Shown: positions 33,840 through 44,370 of the stretch, one piece after another | Layout: each line of letters starts with the position of its first letter | How positions within the stretch are numbered: position 1 is the first letter of the stretch | DNA from: Panulirus ornatus | Taxonomy: Eukaryota; Arthropoda; Malacostraca; Decapoda; Palinuridae | Direction: 5' to 3' | DNA length: 64,000 nt | NCBI RefSeq assembly: GCF_036320965.1 | Contig: NC_092235.1 | Location: forward strand, 24,715,976-24,779,975 | Position numbers and translations under genes: made by a program | The notes under the pieces: generated by a model | Told to the model about the DNA's origin: nothing | What the model saw: the letters and a program-made list of their open reading frames with translations, nothing else | The model's database searches: none

Positions 33840-34140
33840 ACTGAGGCTTGGACTAGCAGCATGCATTTGGCTGTTGCTTTCTGTAGTCTTTGTGTGGAGA
33901 CCACCCACCCGAGGATTGACCTTTGTTATACCTTCTTCCTTCAAACAGTGAAGATTTGAAACACTTTAACTGTTTTCATCTTTTCTTTTAACCTTTCCAT
34001 CTTTAAGAGCCAGATCAACAAACACCATTGGAGCTCAAATTTATCTCCTGTACATTCTTTTTCTCATATTCATACCCTAGTCAAGATCTTTCATTGGAGA
34101 TGGCCTCAATGAAGGCATTTTTGCCCATTCTGTGATGGTT
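33840..34140 (+). pseudogene. Decayed CR1/jockey-like RT C-terminal remnant
   Basis: A plus frame reads FFLQTVKI-stop-NTL, then FNLSIFKSQINKHHW. This resembles the FFPRTARLWNSLP ... YDLxxFKxxVNxxL ending of CR1/jockey-like reverse transcriptases, with a stop where the Trp codon should be. Beyond that it decays. Confidence 0.4.
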
Positions 34141-34362
34141 ACTATGAAAAAAGAGACTGCTGTATTAACCACATTTAGAATTTTATGTGATTTACATTTC
34201 TGAGACCAGGGATGTGTGACAAGTGTTGGTAAGTGTTATGATCTTTTGAAGAAAAAGTATTTGAATATGAAAAAATACTTAAAATCTTTACCTTATTATG
34301 TGGGCTGTGCAAGACAACTTGGAGTTGCTTTACTCATTTACTTTCTAAACATAACTTTTCAG

Positions 34363-34461
34363 ACCCATGAAAAGCACTGCCGTGGAGATATGCCATCATC
34401 ACCAGTTATCCCCTCACCTGAACCAGAACTTGTTGATGACGAACCTGAGCCAGCTGGCCAG
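34363..34461 (+). CDS. Exon 3: completes the zinc finger, acidic Pro-rich linker
   Basis: 33 codons (residues 255-287), phase 0 at both ends. The acceptor is CTTTTCAG and the donor CAG|GTAAGA. It begins THEKHC, supplying H256 and C260 of the finger begun in exon 2, so the finger is C-x2-C-x12-H-x3-C, a C2HC variant with Cys as the last ligand. The rest is a proline/acidic linker (PSSPVIPSPEPELVDDEPEP). Such a single isolated finger can bind DNA, RNA or protein. The sequence does not say which. Confidence 0.85.
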
Positions 34462-34600
34462 GTAAGAAAACTCTTAAACCAGTACAAATGCTTTAACTAC
34501 ATCAGTTAGAACTTTATAGGTCAGGAGATATGCAGATAATAATTGTAAATGTTACCATTATCATTTTTGTAGATGCAAATTATATATTCCAAAATCTTAT

Positions 34601-36255
34601 TTTAATTATTTTTTTTTCGCTGTCTCCCGCGTTTGCGAGGTAGCGCAAGGAAACAGACGAAAGGAATGGCCCAACCCACCCCCATACACATGTATATACA
34701 TACGTCCACACACGCAAATATACATACCTACACAGCTTTCCATGGTTTACCCCACACGCTTCACATGCCCTGATTCAATCCACTGACAGCACGTCAACCC
34801 GGGTATACCACGTCGATCCAATTCACTCTATTCCTTGCCCTCCTTTCACCCTCCTGCATGTTCAGGCCCCGATCACACAAAATCTTTTTCACTCCATCTT
34901 TCCACCTCCAATTTGGTCTCCCACTTCTCCTCGTTCCCTCCACCTCCGACACATATATCCTCTTGGTCAATCTTTCCTCACTCATTCTCTCCATGTGCCC
35001 AAACCATTTCAAAACACCCTCTTCTGCTCTCTCAACCACGCTCTTTTTATTTCCACACATCTCTCTTACCCTTACGTTACTTACTTGATCAAACCACCTC
35101 ACACCACACATTGTCCTCAAACATCTCATTTCCAGCACATCCATCCTCCTGCGCACAACTCTATCCATAGCCCACGCCTCGCAACCATACAACATTGTTG
35201 GAACCACTATTCCTTCAAACATACCCATTTTTGCTTTCCGAGATAATGTTCTCGACTTCCACACATTCTTCAAGGCTCCCAGAATTTTTGCCCCCTCCCC
35301 CACCCTATGATCCACTTCCGCTTCCATGGTTCCATCCGCTGCTAGATCCACTCCCAGATATCTAAAACACTTTACTTCCTCCAGTTTTTCTCCATTCAAA
35401 CTTACCTCCCAATTGACTTGACCCTCAACCCTACTGTACCTAATAACCTTGCTCTTATTCACATTTACTCTTAACTTTCTTCTTTCACACACTTTACCAA
35501 ACTCAGTCACCAGCTTCTGCAGTTTCTCACATGAATCAGCCACCAGCGCTGTATCATCAGCGAACAACAGCTTGAGCACTCACTCTTATCCCCTTTGCCT
35601 TTGTACAATGGCACTATGCACGCATTCCGCCAATCCTCAGGCACCTCACCATGAGTCATACATACATTAAATAACCTTACCAACCAGTCAATAATACAGT
35701 CACCCCCTTTTTTAATAAATTCCACTGCAATACCATCCAAACCTGCTGCCTTGCCGGCTTTCATCTTCCGCAAAGCTTTTACTACCTCTTCTCTGTTTAC
35801 CAAATCATTTTCCCTAACCCTCTCACTTTGCACACCACCTCGACCAAAACACCCTATATCTGCCACTCTATCATCAAACACATTCAACAAACCTTCAAAA
35901 TACTCACTCCATCTCCTTCTCACATCACCACTACTTGTTATCACCTCCCCATTTGCACCCTTCACTGAAGTTCCCATTTGCTCCCTTGTCTTACGTACTT
36001 TATTTACCTCCTTCCAGAACATCTTTTTATTCTCTCTAAAATTTAATGATACTCTCTCACCCCAACTCTCATTTGCCCTCTTTTTCACCTCTTGCATCTT
36101 TCTCTTGACCTCCTGTCTCTTTCTTTTATACATCTCCCACTCAATTGCATTTTTTCCCTGCAAAAATCGTCCAAATGCCTCTCTCTTCTCTTTCACTAAT
36201 ACTCTTACTTCTTCATCCCACCACTCACTACCCTTTCTAATCAACCCACCTCCCA
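34601..36255 (-). mobile_element. LINE (RTE-like) copy L3 with internal deletion
   Basis: A minus-strand copy in intron 3 with T-run, terminal hairpin and short 3' UTR like L2. Coding segments: 34,794-35,579 (from LLFADD to the C-terminus) and 35,507-36,256 (linker and RT start, through LYKGKGDKSECS). The join at about 35,570 lacks some 525 bp present in L2 (30,121-30,645), removing the first catalytic Asp motif (AFMDLEKAYD) and the LRQGCVMSPWL motif and shifting the frame. It is therefore a non-functional pseudogene. Truncated 5' at about 36,255, where it abuts a family B-like element. Confidence 0.85.
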
Positions 36256-36502
36256 CATACCACCTATCTCTCCCTTTTTCACATCTTGGTTACATCCACA
36301 CTCATTTAGACACCCCAGTCTGAGTCTTCGAGGAGGATGAGCACTCCCCGCGTGACTCCTTCTTCTGTTTCCCATTTTAGAAAATTAAAAAAAATACAGA
36401 GGGGAGGATTTCTGGCCCCCCGCTCCCGTCCCCTCTAGTCACCTTCTACGACATGCGAGGAATGCGTGGGAAGTATTCTTTCACCCCTATCCCCAGGGAT
36501 AA
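36256..36502 (-). mobile_element. Family B' element (shared head, different 3' half)
   Basis: On the minus strand the head 'tatccctggggatagggg' and 'aatacttcccacgcattcc' match family B through the T/A-rich centre. After that it diverges into 'ggagtcacgcggggagtgct', 'catcctcctcgaagactcag' and 'actggggtgtctaaatg'. The same alternative 3' half appears at 41,430-41,530. Thus B and B' share a 5' module but have different 3' modules. Confidence 0.65.
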
Positions 36503-36511
36503 TATATATCT

Positions 36512-36697
36512 TTTTCTTTCAAACTATTCGCCATTTCCCGCATTAGCGAGGTAGCGTTAAGAACAGAGGACTGGGCCTTTGAGGGAATACCCTCACCTGG
36601 CCCAATTCTCTGTTCCTTCTTTTGGAAAATTAAAAAAAAAACGAGAGGGGAGGATTTCCAGCCCCCCGCTCCCTCCCCTTTTAGTCGCCTTCTACAT
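36512..36697 (-). mobile_element. Short interspersed element, family B copy, head missing
   Basis: Minus-strand copy with complete tail ('ttcgccatttcccgcattag', 'cgaggtagcgttaagaacag') and 'cccccgctccctcccctttt'. The palindromic head is replaced at about 36,697 by a TA/CA microsatellite reaching 36,775. Confidence 0.8.
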
Positions 36698-36775
36698 ATA
36701 TATATATACATACACATACACATACATACGCACATATACACACACACACACACATATACATATATATACATATGA

Positions 36776-38113
36776 AAAGTGTAAGAAATAATTTAGAAAA
36801 CTGAAACTCCTAGCTTGAAATGAAATGAAAAAAATGAATGTCACATAATGGTTCAACCTTTGCCTATGGAAAAGGGAAATGTATAATTCATTTACACAAA
36901 CATCAGTAGTAGTTCTCATCAATTTAACCACTGTATCAATAAGCTTCAATGTCTAAGCTACATTTTTTCCAATTTCACTATTTTCTTGTCAAAGCACCAT
37001 GTATGAAAACTATCACTCCAGTAACACGACTATAAACATTTACTTCCCCTTTAAAAAAGTTCTGGGGAAGTCTGTCTCGATACACTGCGGGACACTCTTC
37101 CACCTGGCGAGGTTTGTGTTGCAATGGTTCTTGATTCACAAACGTATGTTATAGGTAAAACTAGGTCTCATCTATAGGTTTCTAGGTTTTTTGGCACAGT
37201 TGATGGTTGTTTTCTACTATGGTATTATCAGAGTTGTTACTTTTGTTGTGTGACCATCAACCAATTTGAGTTCCTTGACATGAAGTAGAGGGATAACTAT
37301 TTGAGTACTCGTAATGTCCTAATCCACATTTTGTGTACTTGTACACTCATGTGGTTAGAATATGGTTGTTTTATTTGCATATCTATCTCAGACACTATTT
37401 TACACATTCAAATAAATTCATATGCAGATGTATATTGATGAGTGCCTCACCATCCTACCAAAAGTAGGATGCCTTGATATCTTAGTGACTGGTTTTGGAT
37501 TCAGAGGTCAAGTCTTTGTTAATTTATAGGTTAATACTGTTTCATATTTTATGCTCATTCAACTTCATAAGCAGATGCGTACTGATAAGTGCTTCAGCAT
37601 CCTATGAAAAGAAGTTTCAGCTACTATTTAATATATGCTCATGTAACTTTTGTACAGATGACTTTTGGTGAGCACTTCAGCATTCCACTAACGCTAGGTC
37701 ACCTTAATACTCTTGGGACTGTTTTAGTGTCTGCCATTATTTGACAAACACTCATATAACTTTATGTTTACATGCATATTGATGATTGCTTCAGCATCTC
37801 TTTAAAAGAGTGAGGTATATTGAAAGAAGGTGCTAAGATATGCTGAGAATTATGCCAAAAAAGAAGAGTATTAGATGGTAATATTTTGTTCAAGTATATT
37901 TGTATGTTCCATTATGCATAGTGCACTGGTTGGGCCTAAGAGGCCCTCTTATCTTTCATCTTTGTTATGCATTAAATAGTATAAGAAAGTGATTAGTATG
38001 TTTTATTATCCTCACTCGTTTCAGAGTGAGTAAAGCTTGCTGGAAGAATGTTGATGGGCAAGTGGTCCTTACTGTGATAGTAAAGTTATTGTTATTCTGT
38101 CTCCCCATCTATC
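36776..38113. other. AT-rich intron 3 stretch with degenerate repeat
   Basis: Between about 37,410 and 37,810 four diverged units share 'gatg(c)atattgatgagtgc' and 'ttcagcatcct', with starts near 37,420, 37,571, 37,655 and 37,766. Otherwise nothing was recognised. Confidence 0.45.
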
Positions 38114-38693
38114 TGTTGTATCTCTGATAGTCTATTCCCGATTGGAACTCCCTCAAAGGGGTGGCCATGGCAATAGAGTTTCTATAACTAGTGAACTCCA
38201 GTGCCACTTTTTAGCCTTTAGTGCCTCACCCTTCGCAGGCCACTGGCAGAGGGGAAACTCTAGCGCAGTGTTTCCAGAGGCTCCTGCCAAATGATTTTAC
38301 TGACTACTTCTAGCTGATACTCTTGCCAACCCCATCTACCTAATGTTCCTATCAACATCATCTACCTATATTTTTACCAAATGCCCCTGCTTAAATGTTC
38401 CTGCCTACTGCTTCTATCTATATCTCCTATCATTTTGCCAAAAGGCAGGGCTAGTGCACAGTGCCCATCACAGGAACATCTAGAGGTATGAAGAATGAGT
38501 TGTGTGAGTTAATTGCTGTTGTATTATATATGAAAAGGAGAGATTGTTGTTTGTAGACAGAATGCCAGTAGTCCATGTGTAGTTGAGGCAGAAAGAAAAG
38601 ACAGCTACTTGGGTCAGAGAAGTGGAACTTGACAGTCAACCACTGAAGTGCTGGCTTACTGCACAGCCATCACTAACCCTCCTGATAGGCTGT
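38114..38693 (-). mobile_element. SINE-like dispersed element, family C copy 2
   Basis: Inverted full-length copy relative to 26,895-27,414. It carries 'ttggaactccctcaaagggg', 'ctcacccttcgcaggccact', 'ttgccaaaaggcagggctag', 'tccatgtgtagttgaggcag' and 'cttgacagtcaaccactgaa', in reversed order and complemented. A second copy fragment starts head-to-head at its end. Confidence 0.75.
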
Positions 38694-38870
38694 TGGGTAT
38701 TGGGAGGGTTAATGATGGCTGCATAGTGAGCCAGCACTTAAGGATTGTCAAGTTGCATTCTTCTGACCCAGTTTGCTGTCTTTTCGTTCTGCCTCACTTA
38801 CACATGGACTACTGGCATTTTGTTAACAAACATACAAATATTTTGAAATTAAGCAAATAGTGTCTGGCTG
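38694..38870 (+). mobile_element. SINE-like family C fragment, head-to-head with copy 2
   Basis: Plus-strand 5' part of family C ('gggtattgggagggttaatg', 'gattgtcaagttgcattctt', 'ctgcctcacttacacatgga'). With the preceding minus copy it forms an inverted repeat with arms of about 180 bases centred near 38,690, which could fold into a long hairpin. Confidence 0.7.
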
Positions 38871-39255
38871 TCTGTTAAATGTGTTTTTTGAGATTCATTT
38901 TGAAGTTTATACAGAATGTGATGAGGAGGTATTTTTTACCCAGCCATCTATTTTGAGTTAAATGGACATTGCTCTCTGAATGGCCCAAGGGTGCAAAAAG
39001 CACATGGTATGATGATGCCATTTTTTGGCTGACCATATTGCATCAGTTTACACATTGTCAATTGCCATTTACCAAAGTTCAGTTGTTTGTAGTGGTGGTT
39101 GAGCTTTTATGCTTCATTTTACACTAACATTTATACTGTATTATCCTCAGCTCACTTTGTCAAGACTCAAGAATGTGCTTTTTGATTTAGAAAGCTAGTT
39201 TTAGTTAGAAAAGTTGCTACACAGATGATTTTTTTGGATTTCATCTTTGTTTCAG

Positions 39256-39416
39256 GTACCATTCCTTGCATACTTCAACCTCCAGCCAGCCAAGCACACT
39301 GGTATTGAACCATATATGTCTCCAAGAAAGAGGAGTGCCTCGAGTCCTCCAAGGAAGCTTCCAGGGCCAATTTATCCTCGATATGACTCTGTAGCCATCA
39401 GTTCACCCCTAGGAAA
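39256..39416 (+). CDS. Exon 4: start of conserved-looking basic block
   Basis: 161 nt, residues 288-340 plus two bases of codon 341. The acceptor is TTTCAG and the donor AAA|GTAAGT, a strong consensus. It encodes VPFLAYFNLQPAKHTG, a Ser/Pro/Arg/Lys-rich stretch (SPRKRSASSPPRKLPG) that could serve as a nuclear localisation signal or phosphorylation region, and PIYPRYDSVAISSPLG leading into the next exon. I do not recognise the domain. The density of aromatic and Pro residues and its continuation in frame over three further exons argue for a folded domain. Confidence 0.85.
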
Positions 39417-39446
39417 GTAAGTGCTGTGTTCTTCATTTTACACTTT

Positions 39447-40225
39447 ATTAGATTATGTTTCCTGTTCTTTTTATTAAGATATGTTTCCTATTCTCACCTT
39501 TATGAGATGCAGTGATAAGTCCCCCATCCCATGAAGAAATGGCTTGCTTCAGATTGTTGCTAATGACAACTCCAAGGTTCTTTTTTTCATTTACTTTAGT
39601 TAGAGAGTTTCTGAATAGTTTGTACTCATAACATATGTTCTTTACCCCAAAGTGCATAACTTTTGTCTACATTAAACTTCATTTGCCATCTGTCTGACCA
39701 CTTTGCTAGTAAGTTAATATCTCTGAATCATTTTGCAGTCTTGCCTGTTTACAGCTATCCCCTAGTTTAGTATCGTCAGCAGATTTGGAGATCTTAGATA
39801 TGAGACTGTGCTCTAGGTCATTAATGTATGTTATGAAAAGAATTGGGCTTAGGACTGACCCCTTTGGCACACCACTCAGTACATCTTGCCAGTCTCAGGC
39901 TTCGGCTTTTAGTACCACATGCTGCTTTCTTCCAGTAAGCCAGTCTCTGATCCATGTACAGATTTCTTCACCAAGTCTGTGTGCTTTATCATTATCTAAA
40001 AGTCTCTTGTGAGGTACTTTATTGAAAGCCTTTCAGAAATCTGAATATACTACATCAGACGGTAATTTTTTGTCCCAGTTCTGATAAATAACATTAAAAA
40101 ATTCCAGTAAATTTGTCAGGCAGGATCTTCTGTTGCAGAAATTGTGTTGGTTGTCCAGTATGATATTGTGTTCTAGAAACAGGACAAATTTATCTTGTAT
40201 TATTTTTTCCATCGTTATGGAGACT
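39447..40225 (-). pseudogene. Degenerate CR1/jockey-like reverse transcriptase fragment
   Basis: The minus strand, read across several frameshifts and stops, gives in order: a segment like QHxFxxRRSCLTNLLEFFN, VVYSDF then KAF-KVPH, WIRDWLTGRKQHVV, SGVPKGSVLSPILFI, YINDLE, KSADDTKL (FADD motif mutated to SADD) and KNLGVVISNNL. This order and wording match CR1/jockey-like RTs (QGSVLGPILF, FADDTKL). It is a different LINE clade from the RTE-like family in this window and much older. Located in intron 4, antisense to the gene. Confidence 0.75.
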
Positions 40226-40227
40226 AC

Positions 40228-40290
40228 TGCAATGGCCATTCCCTTTTAGGGGAGTTCCAGGTGGGAACAGGTGTCAGAGATAGAGTTCAT
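40228..40290 (+). mobile_element. SINE-like family C 3' fragment
   Basis: 'aatggccattcccttttagg', then 'ggagttccaggtgggaacag' and 'gtgtcagagatagag', matching the 3' end of family C. Adjoins the 5' side of the CR1-like remnant. Confidence 0.5.
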
Positions 40291-40572
40291 TTAGCTCAGC
40301 TAGATAGGATTCTCTTGCATATTTGTATTTTAGCTTTTCTTAAGATTGCAGAAACCAGTCTCTCCTCTCATAATATATATTTCTGTATATCATTAAAGTG
40401 ACAGCCTGACCAATAATGAGAACAGTAGAAAATGATTTTCATATGTTCGGAGGCTTTGACACAAAAATGCATACAATAGGAAAACAGTATATGATCTTAA
40501 AGTTATTTGAGAAAGATTTTCTATCCCTTACCCAGCTTTATCTATTACTTAGGAATTTATTCCTCTTTGCAG

Positions 40573-40692
40573 ATTTTTGCTTGCTAATTCTAAGTTCCGC
40601 AACAAATACCAAGCATCACAGCACTTTGTGATGAGGTATGAACGTCACCTCCATGCCACACCAAACACTGATATCAATTTCAGCAGGGAAAG
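40573..40692 (+). CDS. Exon 5: conserved-looking basic block continued
   Basis: 120 nt. It completes Lys341 (aa|a) and encodes residues 342-380 plus two bases of Arg381. The acceptor is CTCTTTGCAG and the donor AAAG|GTAGGG. Sequence: FLLANSKFRNKYQ, HFVMRYERHLHATPNTD, INFSRE. The helix-like, Arg/Lys/aromatic pattern continues the block begun in exon 4. The exon is short and is found only through its splice sites and phase compatibility on both sides (2 then 2). Confidence comes from the reading frame staying open through 39416|40573 and 40692|44805. Confidence 0.8.
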
Positions 40693-41176
40693 GTAGGGTC
40701 TTATTCTACTATGTTGTAATCTGCAGTTAAGATGTTTTACTTAAACTATTGAGTGTTAAGATTGTTGTTCCATGTTATCTCTTTAATCTGCCACATCATT
40801 CTTGACTTAGTGATCTGTAATGAGTGATGTCTGATGATATTAATTTGTACTGTAATGTTTTGTGTAGTGTAGGTCAATAATTTATATGAAATATATCGGA
40901 AAAAAGCTGTTGTAGAGTCATATGTTACAATGTTTGTAAGTGTGCATTCGTCGTTGTATGCTGCTTCCATTTATTTTCCTGACCATACTCCATTGGACAG
41001 AGTGAGCATTGGATAATACCTCTTCATTTGGTCATAACTAAATGTAATTCACAGGCTACAACAATGCACTTTGGTGCGTAGCTGTAAAATTTCTTTTACT
41101 GTATAATTCAGGTGAAATGAAATTGTATTTCAGCACTCCTCTTAATTTCAATAGCATATTAATGCTTGTACATCAG

Positions 41177-41310
41177 GGATGTATATGTGCGTGTGTGGGC
41201 ATTTATGTATATACATGTGTGTGTGGGTGGGTTGGGCCATTTTTTCATCTGTTCCTTGTGCTACCTCACTAACACGGGAGACGGCGACTAAGTATGATGA
41301 ATAAATACAT
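41177..41310 (+). mobile_element. LINE (RTE-like) 3' tail fragment
   Basis: Carries 'tatatacatgtgtgtgtggg', 'tgggttgggccat' and the terminal hairpin in the form 'gctacctcactaacacggga', then 'gacggcgactaagtatgatg'. Only the 3' UTR end is present. Confidence 0.75.
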
Positions 41311-41700
41311 CAGGGATAGGGGAGAAAGAATACTTCCCATATATATCCTGCATATCTTAGAAGGCAACTAAGAGGGGCTGTAAATCCTCCCTTTAATGTA
41401 TTTCAATTTCTAGAAGTTGGAACAGAAGCAGGAGCAAATCGAGGAGTCCTCCTTGATGGTTATGCTGGGCTATTTAGATGTATGTGTGGGGAGGTACCTA
41501 AGATGAGAAGAGAGAGATAGGTAATATATTAGAGGCAAGGAACTTAGATGTTCTAGTTCCCAGTGAAACAGAGCTCAAGGGTAAGGGGAAGAATGGCATA
41601 GGAATGTATCAGGGGTAGAGTTAAGGGTTGGTGTGAGGGTTAGGCTAAGGAAGTGGTAGTACTTCTGCTGAAGGGATTGAGGGAGCTTAAAAAGTGTAAT
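41311..41700 (+). mobile_element. Family B' element, extended copy
   Basis: Head fragment 'gggataggggagaaagaata', 'cttcccatatatatcctg', then 'ggaacagaagcaggagc', 'cgaggagtcctccttgatgg', 'gggctatttagatgtatgtg' and 'gatgagaagagagagatagg', matching the 3' module seen inverted at 36,256-36,330. It continues rightward into 'gaggcaaggaacttagatgt' and a near-palindrome 'agaagtggtagtacttct'-like stretch at about 41,649-41,666. The family is therefore longer than B and may be the 5' region of a larger element. Confidence 0.5.
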
Positions 41701-42231
41701 TTCACAGTACACTTGTATTTTTCATATGATGTACATAATTTGAAGAGTGCATGTTTTTTACAAGTTATGCATAAAGACAGAACTGCTGTTAAATGAACGG
41801 AGCTTTGATTGCACCAAAAATATTTGATACCACAGAAATTTTCTTTTATTCTAAGAGTACCTAAAATAGTGAATTTTGATACCCGGCATCAAGCCCAGAT
41901 GATACATATGCATGCTCTCTCACATTCTGTGGGTAATTAAAATAGGTGATATTTTTTCTAGATGACATGTAGGGATATTTGATGGGAAAAAAGTTCACCA
42001 TGATTGTGATGCTATGTTTGTGAGTATTCTAAGCCAAGAACATGTCCTTGGTATCATGCTATTCATTTTGAATTCCCTGTTGATCTACAAGTCCATGTTA
42101 TCTCTTTAATCTGCTGTATCAGTACTGCGGGCTAAAAACCAACCAACAGTCACTCGTAAATCATCAAAGAATATGTAACTATGTCATCTGTACAGGAGGG
42201 CACATTTATACAGAAACTATTTATTTATATT

Positions 42232-42375
42232 TATTTTGCTTTGTCGCTGTCTCCCACATCGAGGTAGCGCAAGGAAACAGATGAAAGAATGGCCCAACCC
42301 ACCCACATACACATGTATATACATACATGTCCACACACACAAAATATACATACCTATACATCTCAGTGTACACAC
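42232..42375 (-). mobile_element. LINE (RTE-like) 3' tail fragment
   Basis: Reverse complement of the LINE tail: 'tttgctttgtcgctgtctcc', degenerate hairpin 'cacatcgaggtagcgcaagg', 'gaatggcccaacccaccca'. Its A-rich end corresponds to 'gacaaagcaaaataaat', the same tail end as copy L1. Confidence 0.75.
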
Positions 42376-42814
42376 AATGTATACAATTCTACAGTAAACT
42401 CTTTCTCTTGTATTATTATTCATATTTTTTTGATATGGTGATTTTTATTACATGTGAATTATGTTCTTTCATTGAAAACGGTATGTAGATATGTAAACAT
42501 TGCATATAGAAAAAAAAATAAAATCTATAGAAGATCTGTAAATGATATGCATGGGATGTATGAACTCATGCCAGGTAAAAAAAACCATGAACATTGTAAA
42601 GTGTTTAGGAATTTGTAGAATGAAATCATGCCAAGAAAGAAACAATCATCCTCCATTTACATAGATAAGGAGGATCTGTGCTTCCTTTCAGTGCCCCCAC
42701 ATGCCACACTCATTACCCTCCCACACCAATATAGAGGAAAGTGTATTACTTTTTTTAGGGTATTTTCTTCTCAAACATAAGGTATAGAGACTTTCCTACC
42801 CCCATACAGCAAGT

Positions 42815-43085
42815 ACTACTATTCTATGGACAGAAATGCAGAATCTTTGAATTGTAATGTGGTAGTGGGAAACATCCTTAGAATTGTGTCAAAAGCAGTC
42901 TGACTTATAAACTCTCCCTGTCTAACTTCAGAACTTGACCCACTTGCACTACTATTCTATAGACAGAAATGCAGAATCTTTGAATTGTCATGTGGTAGTG
43001 GGAGCATCCTTAGAATGGTGTCGAAAGCAGTCTGACTTATAAACTCTCCATGTCTAACTTCAGACCTTGACCCACTTGCCCTACA
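42815..43085. repeat. 133-bp tandem duplication
   Basis: 'actactattctat' with 'ggacagaaatgcagaatctt' starts near 42,815 and again at 42,948, period 133. The two copies differ at about ten positions and by a two-base gap, so the event is moderately old. Confidence 0.85.
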
Positions 43086-43209
43086 CCACAATGTTGGTTC
43101 ACTCTCCCTCTTCTACAAATGTTACTATAGTTTTTACCCCTGAGCACTGACTTCTTGTTTACCCCCACTGCTGGCTAGACCACACAATACTTGGCAAATT
43201 ACAGTGTCA

Positions 43210-43400
43210 TATGATTATTGTATGGCCGTTGGGAATTCAAGAGTGGGCCGTTTTGATAACTGTTCCTTTCTGTACACCTTGAAGCTGTGAAGCACTCTAC
43301 CCTCTCATGTCTTTCCCTGTAACTATGACTTGTCACATTTTATGAGTTTTTTTTTTACTTCTTCCAAAATTTATAATTACTTTTTGTTGTATCTTCTTTT
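43210..43400 (+). pseudogene. CR1/jockey-like RT C-terminal remnant
   Basis: A plus frame reads NSRVGRFDNCSFLYTLKL, stop, STLPSHVFPCNYDLSHFMS. This closely follows the (A/K)LWNSLPxxVFPxxYDLxxF pattern of the C-terminal end of CR1/jockey-like reverse transcriptases, with the Trp codon mutated to TGA. Opposite orientation to the remnant at 39.4-40.2 kb. Confidence 0.5.
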
Positions 43401-43699
43401 TCCATTTTCATTGATTTCCCTATATCCTAGGTAAGACTTGGCCTTGATGTGATCTTTTGTCTTTGACTGGAGCCTCTAATTAAAAAGAAAAGGGTTAAGG
43501 AAATCCCAATTCTTTATGAAGTGCAAGAGAGATTTTCAGATTGCTGCAAAGAAATTTTTTTAACCTTTGCTTGCATATTTTGATGCCATTTCTTCATTTA
43601 GAAATGGGAATTATTATTTTAACTTTTTTTTTTTTGAAAAGAGAAGTTCCTCAAATGTCAGTAAAGCTCCCTGAAAACAGTATTGGTTGGTAAAAATAC

Positions 43700-44065
43700 T
43701 ACTTTTCCTCAAAGAATGTGAAAGATATTACATATTGATTATCAGAAAATGGAATAAACATTTGACAAAAGTCCGGAGCTGGAATAGTATGTCCCAAAAG
43801 CATGGCTATAGCATCAATGACAATATTTACATGAAATAGAGTAAGTGCTATAAATTCTGTAACTCTCCATATGGTAGAAATTTATATGAACCTCTGTAGA
43901 TTTTTCTTTTAATGGAAGCTGAGCTACACATCAAATGGGAAAAAACTTTGATGCTATAGCCATGCTCTAAGGATATACTCTTCCAGATCTGGACTTTTGT
44001 CTCATGTTTATTCCATTTACTGATAATCAATATGTAATATCTTTCACATTCTTAGAGTGGTTATC
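43700..44065. mobile_element. Fold-back (MITE-like) element with ~105-bp inverted arms
   Basis: The left arm (about 43,713-43,822) holds 'gaatgtgaaagatattacat', 'attgattatcag', 'atggaataaaca' and 'gcatggctatagcatcaa'. The right arm (about 43,949-44,055) is its reverse complement ('ttgatgctatagccatgc', 'tgtttattccat', 'ctgataatcaat', 'atgtaatatctttcacattc'). The spacer is about 125 bases and unrelated. The arms differ at roughly a tenth of positions. The structure is that of a non-autonomous inverted-repeat DNA transposon, and no transposase is present. Confidence 0.75.
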
Positions 44066-44212
44066 AAGTAAATGCTGGAATATATTGATATAGTGTCACC
44101 ATGATTATTTGATAATTTAATGGATATGGTATTATGTTGGATGAAAGTCAGGTGGGATGATTGTGATGTGTTTACCTAATCCACCTCATGGACTTCAGAT
44201 AATTATTATAAT

Positions 44213-44370
44213 AGATTGGCCCTGTGCCAATGGCTTGTTAAGGATGAGACACTTAAGGCTTAGAAGTGGCACTGGGGTTCACTAATTATGAAGACACTAT
44301 GGCTTTGGCCACCCTTTTGAGGTAGTTCCTGAAGGGAACAGGCATCAGAGATACAGATAGATAGATAGGA
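44213..44370 (+). mobile_element. SINE-like family C 3' part
   Basis: 'tggccctgtgccaatggctt', 'gttaaggatgagacacttaa', 'ggccacccttttgagg', 'gaacaggcatcagagata' and a (GATA)n end. Matches the right third of the copy at 26,895-27,414. Confidence 0.65.

Larger units (their letters stand above)
31626..34362. other. Remainder of intron 2, AT-rich
   Basis: Mostly featureless AT-rich sequence. It contains a family C fragment (32,085-32,165), a 37-bp tandem duplication (32,839-32,913) and a decayed RT remnant (about 33,840-34,140). No exon is supported apart from 34,363. Confidence 0.5.
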
